DNA of 10,243 nt from contig DYDK01000046.1 in the NCBI GenBank assembly GCA_020717935.1, forward strand, positions 1 through 10,243, read 5' to 3'. Each line of letters begins with the position of its first letter. The first letter of the stretch is position 1. Below are positions 5,410 to 10,243 of this stretch, one piece after another. Source of the stretch: Desulfocapsa sp. Its GTDB lineage: Bacteria; Desulfobacterota; Desulfobulbia; Desulfobulbales; Desulfocapsaceae. Both the position numbers and the translations under genes were made by a program. A model generated the notes under the pieces. It did not search any database. It had not been told where the DNA came from and was given only the letters and a program-made list of their open reading frames with translations.

Positions 5410-6513
5410 TTTATTGGGAAAAACCTGCGGGCGGCACTGGGTAGGAACCAAGAGATCATTATACGAACATTTGATCGTGATGATGAGCCAAACCTACTTG
5501 ATTCCCTTCTTGCCGAAGCAGATTTTATTTATCACTTCGCTGGGGTGAACAGGCCGCAAGATCCACGGGAATTTGAAATTGGAAATACCCATTTAACGAT
5601 ACAGATTGTCGAGACCTTACAGCGGTTGAAAAGAACTGTGCCAATCCTGCTCACCTCTTCCAGTCAGGCGGAGCGGGATAACCCTTATGGTAAGAGCAAG
5701 AAGGCGGCTGAGATTGTTTTGGCTGAATATCACAAACAAACCGGAGCCCCGATTTATATCTATCGTTTGCCTGGTGTGTTTGGAAAATGGTCGCGGCCTG
5801 ATTACAATACTGTTGTTGCAACCTTCTGCCACAATATCGCCCGTGGGCTTGCGATCAAGGTCTCCGATCCTGCCCATGAGCTTGAACTGGTTTATATTGA
5901 CGATGTTATCCGTCATTTTATGAGTCACTTGTTAGATTCTTCCTTTTTTGAAACAGAGAAAACGGGAAGCGCATGTTCATATCATATCAACACCATATTC
6001 AAAGTTACCCTTGCTGATCTTGCCGCCAAAATTTACAGTCTGCGGGATTTGCGAACAACTCTTAGGGTTCCTGATCTGGCTGATTATTTTATGCGGTGTC
6101 TGCATGCCACCTATCTTTCTTTTTTACCGGAAGATGATTTTTCTTTTCCTGTAAAGGTGTTTACTGACGAAAGGGGGTGGCTGTTTGAGTTGATCAAGTC
6201 CGAGCATTTCGGCCAGATTTTTGTTTCCAAAACTTTAAGGGGTATTACCCGTGGCAATCACTACCATGACAGCAAAATCGAGAAATTCTGTGTTATTCAG
6301 GGAAGTGCGGTCATCCGGTTCAGGCATATTCTGAGCGATGAAGTCATTGAGTATTGTGTTTCCGGCGAAAAGATTGTGGTGGTGGATATCCCGCCAGGAT
6401 ACACCCATAATATTGAAAATGTGGGTGAAAATGAGATGACCTGTCTCTTCTGGGCAAACCAGATATTTGATCAGGCAATGCCTGATACCTTTTTTTTGCC
6501 GGTGGTAAAATGA
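5377..6513 (+). CDS. fnlB: Bifunctional UDP-sugar epimerase/reductase (FnlB/WbjC/CapF)
   Basis: FnlB takes the FnlA product through C3 epimerisation and NADPH-dependent C4 reduction to UDP-L-PneNAc (the talo-configured sugar), the second step toward UDP-L-FucNAc. The protein is 378 residues; CapF is about 370. The N-terminal short-chain dehydrogenase domain has GSRGFIG (8-14), HFAGVNRP (53-60), LTSSSQA (92-98) and YGKSK (104-108). From about residue 255 a cupin domain follows, with FTDERGWLFE, a metal-binding NHYH (near 293-296), E near 301 and a later His in PPGYTHN. This two-domain layout is diagnostic of the CapF group. The GTG start and its ribosome binding site lie in repeat copy 2. The stop overlaps the next gene by 4 bases (ATGA, 6510-6513). 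Confidence 0.95.
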   Translation: MKTVLITGSRGFIGKNLRAALGRNQEIIIRTFDRDDEPNLLDSLLAEADFIYHFAGVNRPQDPREFEIGNTHLTIQIVETLQRLKRTVPILLTSSSQAERDNPYGKSKKAAEIVLAEYHKQTGAPIYIYRLPGVFGKWSRPDYNTVVATFCHNIARGLAIKVSDPAHELELVYIDDVIRHFMSHLLDSSFFETEKTGSACSYHINTIFKVTLADLAAKIYSLRDLRTTLRVPDLADYFMRCLHATYLSFLPEDDFSFPVKVFTDERGWLFELIKSEHFGQIFVSKTLRGITRGNHYHDSKIEKFCVIQGSAVIRFRHILSDEVIEYCVSGEKIVVVDIPPGYTHNIENVGENEMTCLFWANQIFDQAMPDTFFLPVVK

Positions 6514-7001
6514 ATGTGATGACAGCAAAGGTGGTCAATGAAAATCTGTTGCGTGAACTTTCGCAACAAGCCGCTTTGAATCCCCGATTGCGGATAAATT
6601 ACAATCTGCATGACAGTTTGGATGAGCCATGTCAACGGGTTATCAATGCCGTGGAGCCGGGGTCATATATTCGACCGCATCGGCATTTTCTTGTGCCGAA
6701 ACCGGAATTGTTTGTACCCATAACCGGTAAAGTAGTTCTTATTTTTTTCTCGGATATCGGAGAGATCGAACAAGCATTCGTTCTGGGTGGAGATAGTCAG
6801 GTGCGGGCGGTAGATGTCCCGGTCGGGGTATGGCATACCGCAATTTCATTGGAAAAAGGTTCAGTGTTCTTGGAAGTCAAGCCCGGCCCTTTCGTCCCGC
6901 TGGATGTCAATGATTTTGCCCCGTGGGCACCAGTGCCAGAGACGCAGGAAGTCGCTTTATATATGCAGAAAATAGAGGATGAATGGCGATACCATGAATA
7001 A
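6510..7001 (+). CDS. wbuC: WbuC-family cupin protein
   Basis: This 163-residue cupin matches the WbuC group found beside fnlABC in O-antigen clusters such as E. coli O26. LLRELSQQAALNPRLRINYN leads into the cupin core. VEPGSYIRPHRH (near 49-60) carries the paired histidines. KPELFVPITGKV, VPVGVWHT and FLEVKPGPF fit the remaining metal-binding and barrel strands. The biochemical role is not established in the family. A metal-dependent isomerase or a carbohydrate-modifying role is inferred only from the fold and neighbourhood. The start overlaps the fnlB stop (ATGA). ATG 6519, three codons in, is an alternative. The gene is usually found after fnlC and wbuB; here it sits between fnlB and fnlC. 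Confidence 0.85.
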   Translation: MNVMTAKVVNENLLRELSQQAALNPRLRINYNLHDSLDEPCQRVINAVEPGSYIRPHRHFLVPKPELFVPITGKVVLIFFSDIGEIEQAFVLGGDSQVRAVDVPVGVWHTAISLEKGSVFLEVKPGPFVPLDVNDFAPWAPVPETQEVALYMQKIEDEWRYHE

Positions 7002-7163
7002 TAAACGCTACCATCTGCTGTTATCCTATTTTATATAAGCGACATTGACGAGTCCCCAATTTCGTTATTTTGAGCCATCGTTATTTTTACCCTTTGTCAG
7101 TTTGACCAGATAAGCGCAGACTTCGACGGGAGAAATCTTCAAGGGCGTTGCGAATATCCACCA

Positions 7164-7199
7164 CCTGTCAAGATTTTTCACTCCGCTCGGAATGACAGG
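7164..7199. repeat. Short palindromic unit with 'CTCCGCTCGGAATGACAGG'
   Basis: CCTGTCA (7164-7170) and TGACAGG (7193-7199) are perfect inverted 7-mers enclosing a segment with CTCCGCTCGGAA. Sequences of this sort, ending 'CTCGGAATGACA', are scattered in intergenic regions of many bacterial genomes. The flanking GGGAGAAATCTTCAAGG (near 7129-7145) resembles another part of such repeats. Whether it is repeated in this genome cannot be seen here. Confidence 0.45.
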
Positions 7200-7228
7200 A
7201 AGCAAGGTTGTCGTGTTGCCTGAAAGCC

Positions 7229-7276
7229 GGGGACAGAATAATTTTCGCCAAAAGCCGCGAAAAAAATTCTGTCCCC
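7229..7276. repeat. 20-bp imperfect inverted repeat (REP/MITE-like)
   Basis: The left arm 7229-7248 starts GGGGACAGAAT. The right arm 7257-7276 ends ATTCTGTCCCC and pairs with it at 18 of 20 positions around an 8-base loop. 'GGGGACAGA...TCTGTCCCC' palindromes are a common bacterial intergenic repeat type, often mobilised by REP-associated tyrosine (Y1/TnpA-like) transposases. No T-run follows the stem, so it is not a canonical terminator, although such a long stem could still slow transcription or protect RNA ends between wbuC and fnlC. Confidence 0.75.
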
Positions 7277-7411
7277 TCCCTCAGTCTGGAAGACCGTCAA
7301 TCTCTTTCACCATCGTTGTTTCTGCTTTTGGGGATGGGGTTTCTATAGTATAACTCTTGGGGTGTTCGTTCAGATACTGTTTAGACAAATAAAAAATTAC
7401 GGGAAGAGAGA

Positions 7412-8542
7412 GTGAAAAAACTTAAAGTTCTTACTGTGGTCGGAACACGGCCGGAAATCATCCGTTTATCACGAGTGCTGGCTAGACTTGATGAGCATAC
7501 TGATCATATTCTGGTGCATACCGGTCAGAATTATGACTATGAACTCAACGAGATTTTTTTCAAGGATCTGGAGATACGAAAACCAGATCATTTTCTCAAT
7601 GCCGCCGGTGCCAATGCCGCTGAAACTATTGGCAAGATCATTATAGCGGTGGATACGGTGCTGGCCTTGGAGCAACCGGAGGCGGTGCTAATTCTGGGGG
7701 ATACTAATAGTTGTTTGGCGGCAATTCCAGCAAAACGGCGAAAAATCCCCATTTTTCACATGGAAGCGGGAAACAGATGTTTCGATCAACGAGTGCCGGA
7801 AGAGACGAACCGGAAAATTGTTGATCATACGGCAGATATCAACCTGACCTACAGCTCAATCGCCCGAGAGTACCTCTTGCGGGAAGGATTACCGCCGGAT
7901 CGGGTGATTAAAACTGGAAGTCCGATGTGCGAGGTGTTGACTTACTATCGTGATGGCATTGAGGACTCGGTCGTGCTGGATCGGTTAAATGTGGTGGCAA
8001 GTGAGTTTTTCGTGGTTAGTTGTCACCGTGAAGAGAACATTGACTCGGATCAGAATTTTGGCAAGTTGGTAACAATGCTCAATACCATAGCAGAACGATA
8101 TGGAATTCCTGTGATCGTCTCCACTCACCCGCGGACGCAGAAACGAATTGATGCCTTGGGGATCAAGTTCCATCCCCTTGTTCAATTGCTCAAGCCATTG
8201 GGATTTAAGGATTATAATAAATTGCAAATATCCGCTAAAGCAGTGTTGTCAGACAGCGGTACCATCAATGAAGAATCTTCTATCCTCAATTTCCCCGCTC
8301 TCAATATCCGGGAAGCTCACGAACGCCCGGAAGGGATGGAAGAAGCGGCGGTAATGATGGTCGGGCTGGAGACCAATCGAGTGATGCAGGGCTTGGCTAT
8401 TCTGGAAGATCAGCCTCGCGGTGACAGCCGCCTGCTACGCCAGGTGGATGATTACAGTATGCCCAATGTGTCGGATAAGGTGGTACGGATTATTCACAGC
8501 TATACGGACTTCGTGAATCGCACGGTCTGGAGAAAATATTGA
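7412..8542 (+). CDS. fnlC: UDP-N-acetyl sugar 2-epimerase (FnlC/WbjD/CapG)
   Basis: FnlC carries out the last step, C2 epimerisation of UDP-L-PneNAc to UDP-L-FucNAc. The 376-residue protein has the GT-B-like fold of UDP-GlcNAc 2-epimerases, cytosolic and cofactor-free. VGTRPEIIRLS (near 10-20), HTGQNYDYELNEIFF, LGDTNS, HMEAGNRCFDQRVPEETNR, SCHREEN and STHPRTQKRI contain the conserved Asp, Glu, Glu and His expected of the family. SDSGTINEESSILNFP forms the UDP-binding region. LNIREAHERPEGMEE is characteristic of the FnlC group, as opposed to WecB. GTG 7412 is supported by GGGAAGAGAG upstream. The stop falls in the first copy of a perfect 14-base tandem duplication (8529-8556). Confidence 0.95.
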   Translation: MKKLKVLTVVGTRPEIIRLSRVLARLDEHTDHILVHTGQNYDYELNEIFFKDLEIRKPDHFLNAAGANAAETIGKIIIAVDTVLALEQPEAVLILGDTNSCLAAIPAKRRKIPIFHMEAGNRCFDQRVPEETNRKIVDHTADINLTYSSIAREYLLREGLPPDRVIKTGSPMCEVLTYYRDGIEDSVVLDRLNVVASEFFVVSCHREENIDSDQNFGKLVTMLNTIAERYGIPVIVSTHPRTQKRIDALGIKFHPLVQLLKPLGFKDYNKLQISAKAVLSDSGTINEESSILNFPALNIREAHERPEGMEEAAVMMVGLETNRVMQGLAILEDQPRGDSRLLRQVDDYSMPNVSDKVVRIIHSYTDFVNRTVWRKY

Positions 8543-8556
8543 GGAGAAAATATTGA
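8529..8556 (+). repeat. Perfect 14-bp tandem duplication at the fnlC stop
   Basis: GGAGAAAATATTGA occurs twice head-to-tail (8529-8542, 8543-8556). The first copy encodes the last fnlC codons and its TGA stop. The second is intergenic. It looks like a slippage or short duplication event and lengthens the spacer to the next gene. Confidence 0.95.
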
Positions 8557-8596
8557 ACAATTGTTGGAAAACTCGACAACCTTGATGGATAGACAC

Positions 8597-9844
8597 ATGA
8601 AGATTCTCATTGTTAGTCAGTATTTTTGGCCTGAAAATTTCCGTGTGAATGATTTGTGTCAGGAACTGGTGAAACGAGGTCATAGCGTGACGGTGTTAAC
8701 TGGTATCCCAAACTATCCAGAGGGTAAAATATTTGCCGATTTTAAAACAAATCCTCATGCATTTAGCTCTTATGAAGGTGCAAAGGTTGTCAGGGTTCCA
8801 TTGCTTCCCCGTGGAGCTGGAGCTTTGCGCTTGTTACTCAATTATCTGAGTTTTCTGGTAAGTGCATGCATCGTTGGCCCTTGGCGGTTGCTTGGGCAAT
8901 TTTATGACATTATTTTTGTTTTTGAACCATCGCCAGTGACGGTTGGTATTCCTGCTGTCTTGCTTGGACGATTAAAACATTCTCCCGTGGTTTTCTGGGC
9001 ACTTGACCTATGGCCTGATACATTGGCTGCAGTAGGTATGGTGCGGTCTCCTATGCTATTGGCAGCAATTGGCAGCATAGTAGAATTTATTTATAATCGC
9101 TGCTCATTGGTATTGGGTCAATCAAAAGGTTTTCTTGAAAATATTGCTAAATATTGTGTTGACTCGAAAAAAATTCGCTACTTCCCCAGTTGGGCTGAAG
9201 ATGTGTTTAGCCAAGACGGTTTCAAAGAAACTGCGCCTGAAATTCCCCTTCTTAAAGGAGCTTTTAATATTTTATTCGCTGGTAATATCGGAGAGGCGCA
9301 AGACTTCTCGGCGGTACTCGATGCTGCAGAAAGCTTAAAAAACAATTCTTCTATTCGTTGGCTTGTTGTAGGTGATGGGCGTATGTCGGGCTGGTTGCAT
9401 ACTGAAATAGTTCGTCGTGATTTGCAGCAGTGTTTTTTGTTGCTTGGTCGTTTTCCTGTTGAACGAATGCCTTCGTTTTATGCTCATGCTGATGTTTTGT
9501 TGGTTTCGCTCAAACGAGATCCCGTTTTTTCTCTGACAATCCCTGGAAAAGTACAGTCGTACTTATTGTCAGGTAAACCATTGTTAGGTATGCTTGATGG
9601 CGAAGGGGCAAATGTTATTCGAGATGCAAAGGCTGGTTTGGTGTGCCCGGCCGGAGATTCAACTGGTTTAGCTCGATCTGTTCTCCAATTTGCTGCCATG
9701 TCAAAAGAAAAACGGTTGGAGCTTGGGAATAATGGCCGTACCTTCGCAAAAAAAGAATTTAGTCGAGAATTATTGATGAACCGACTTGAAGGTTGGTTCG
9801 TTGAATTGGCAGTGAAAAAAACATTGCAACAACAAAAGGTTTAA
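8597..9844 (+). CDS. wbuB: L-FucNAc glycosyltransferase, GT4 family (WbuB/WbjE type)
   Basis: This 415-residue GT-B transferase is predicted to add L-FucNAc from UDP-L-FucNAc to the polyprenyl-linked oligosaccharide. It begins MKILIVSQYFWPENFRVNDL and continues with LTGIPNYPEGKIF, VFEPSPVTVGIPA and FWALDLWPDTL. Hydrophobic stretches around LLLNYLSFLVSACIVG and IPAVLLG suggest membrane association. The C-terminal domain has FAGNIGEAQDF, VVGDGR, GRFPVERMPSFYAHADVLLV, IPGKVQSYLLSGKP and MLDGEGANVIRDAKAGLVCPAGD. The first Glu of the canonical E-x7-E is replaced in the KVQSYLLSGKP stretch, which I recall as normal for this subgroup. ATG 8597 is chosen because family members begin MKIL; the upstream in-frame starts (8561 TTG, 8585 ATG) lack support. 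The substrate is inferred from its place after fnlC, as in the E. coli O26 and P. aeruginosa O11 clusters. Confidence 0.85.
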   Translation: MKILIVSQYFWPENFRVNDLCQELVKRGHSVTVLTGIPNYPEGKIFADFKTNPHAFSSYEGAKVVRVPLLPRGAGALRLLLNYLSFLVSACIVGPWRLLGQFYDIIFVFEPSPVTVGIPAVLLGRLKHSPVVFWALDLWPDTLAAVGMVRSPMLLAAIGSIVEFIYNRCSLVLGQSKGFLENIAKYCVDSKKIRYFPSWAEDVFSQDGFKETAPEIPLLKGAFNILFAGNIGEAQDFSAVLDAAESLKNNSSIRWLVVGDGRMSGWLHTEIVRRDLQQCFLLLGRFPVERMPSFYAHADVLLVSLKRDPVFSLTIPGKVQSYLLSGKPLLGMLDGEGANVIRDAKAGLVCPAGDSTGLARSVLQFAAMSKEKRLELGNNGRTFAKKEFSRELLMNRLEGWFVELAVKKTLQQQKV

Positions 9845-9846
9845 TT

Positions 9847-10226
9847 GTGATTTTCATTACTGGAGCCAATGGTTTTGTCGGTCGTCCTCTTTGTGCCGCG
9901 CTTGTCAATACTGGACGGACTGTAGTAGCAGCTACACGCCACTCTTCACCAGAGAAAAAACTGGTATTGTCAACTTCCTGGTCACCAGTGCGCTGGATAA
10001 CAATACTGATTGGCAACATGGTTTACATGGCTGCGATACCGTTATTCATCTTGCTGCCCGTGTCCATGTAATGAATGACACAGTGGCTGATCCATTAACT
10101 GAATTTCTCACGATTAATGTTGATGGAACTTTGAATCTGGCTCGTCAGGCTGTTGTGGCTGGGGTGCGCCGCTTTATCTTTATTAGTTCTATTAAACAGC
10201 GATTTTCGCATAGTTGCTCCATGTAA
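9847..10226 (+). pseudogene. NAD-dependent epimerase/reductase (WbjF/WbpV type), frame-shifted and truncated
   Basis: The gene starts at GTG 9847, two bases after the wbuB stop, with AAAAGG (9834-9839) upstream. It reads MIFITGANGFVG (GxxGxxG loop) to HSSPEKK at 9960, then falls out of frame. A shift of one base in the A6 run (9955-9960) restores similarity in the next frame: TGIVNFLVTSALDNNTDWQ, GCDTVIHLAARVHVMND, FLTINVDGTLNLARQA, GVRRFIFISSIK (to 10196). After SSIK the family continues with 'VNGE' and later YxxxK, but here the sequence becomes unrelated and stops at 10224-10226. In WbjF/WbpV enzymes this short-chain dehydrogenase reduces or epimerises a 4-keto UDP-sugar, often making the priming sugar for a WbpL-type transferase. 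Two breaks suggest it is dead, unless the first is a sequencing error or slippage site. Confidence 0.75.
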
Positions 10227-10243
10227 CAGTGAGGCAATCCCAA
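10197..10243. other. Unrelated sequence after the break in the epimerase gene
   Basis: The last 47 bases do not encode the expected continuation of the epimerase in any frame. They contain a small GCGA/TCGC hairpin (10199-10209). Possible explanations are the edge of an inserted element or a deletion junction. No terminal repeat of a known insertion-sequence family is recognised. Confidence 0.35.

Larger units (their letters stand above)
7002..7411. other. 410-base gap without a gene, containing palindromic repeats
   Basis: No reading frame here looks like a gene. The first part (7002-7160) is unremarkable A+T-rich sequence. The middle holds two inverted-repeat units (7164-7199 and 7229-7276). 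The final 90 bases lead into fnlC, with a ribosome binding site GGGAAGAGAG (7401-7410) just before the GTG. Because fnlB and fnlC normally lie close together, this gap looks like accumulated repeat insertions rather than a lost gene. I cannot point to a convincing promoter, although the region around TATAGTATAACT (near 7344-7355) could serve as one. Confidence 0.5.

Noticed and set aside
7229..7276. Intrinsic transcription terminator
   Set aside because: The stem is long enough, but no run of T follows on either strand within the usual distance, so a dispersed palindromic repeat is a better description.
1..10243. CRISPR array, rRNA or tRNA genes
   Set aside because: No regularly spaced short repeats, and no rRNA or tRNA-like segments, were seen on either strand.

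Overview
The window is part of a surface-polysaccharide (O-antigen or capsule) gene cluster from a Gram-negative bacterium. All confident genes are on the + strand. Their content matches the L-FucNAc / L-FucNAm modules of gammaproteobacterial O-antigen clusters such as E. coli O26 and O145 and P. aeruginosa O11. The mixed codon use, the addiction-module toxin-antitoxin pair and the scattered 'CTCGGAATGACA'-type repeats would also fit Desulfobacterota or another environmental proteobacterium. The host cannot be fixed from this sequence.

Layout. 1-134 (- strand): probable N-terminal end of an IS4-like transposase running off the left edge, apparently frame-shifted in an A7 run. 135-394: no gene. 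395-1660: GT4 glycosyltransferase. 1713-2072: 3' remnant of the N-acetyl sugar amidotransferase gene (wbuX/wbpG type). 2072-2686 and 2706-3473: its intact HisH-like and HisF-like partners. 3570-4586: fnlA. 4616-5274: an inserted segment carrying a RelB/ParE-like toxin-antitoxin pair, flanked by 135-bp direct repeats of the fnlA/fnlB junction. 5377-6513: fnlB. 6510-7001: a WbuC-type cupin. 7002-7411: a geneless gap with palindromic repeats. 7412-8542: fnlC. 8597-9844: a WbuB-like FucNAc transferase. 9847 to the end: an NAD-dependent epimerase/reductase gene (WbjF/WbpV type) with a frameshift, whose similarity stops near 10196.

How the genes fit together. FnlA, FnlB and FnlC convert UDP-GlcNAc to UDP-L-FucNAc, and the WbuB-like enzyme would transfer FucNAc to the lipid-linked oligosaccharide. 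A complete amidotransferase trio would turn the acetamido group into an acetamidino group (FucNAm-type sugar). Here the synthetase component has lost about its first two thirds, so amidation is probably lost unless another copy exists elsewhere.

The most unusual structure is the toxin-antitoxin cassette between fnlA and fnlB. The flanking sequence was duplicated so that both genes stay complete. Recombination between the repeats would remove the cassette and restore the original 4-base fnlA/fnlB overlap.
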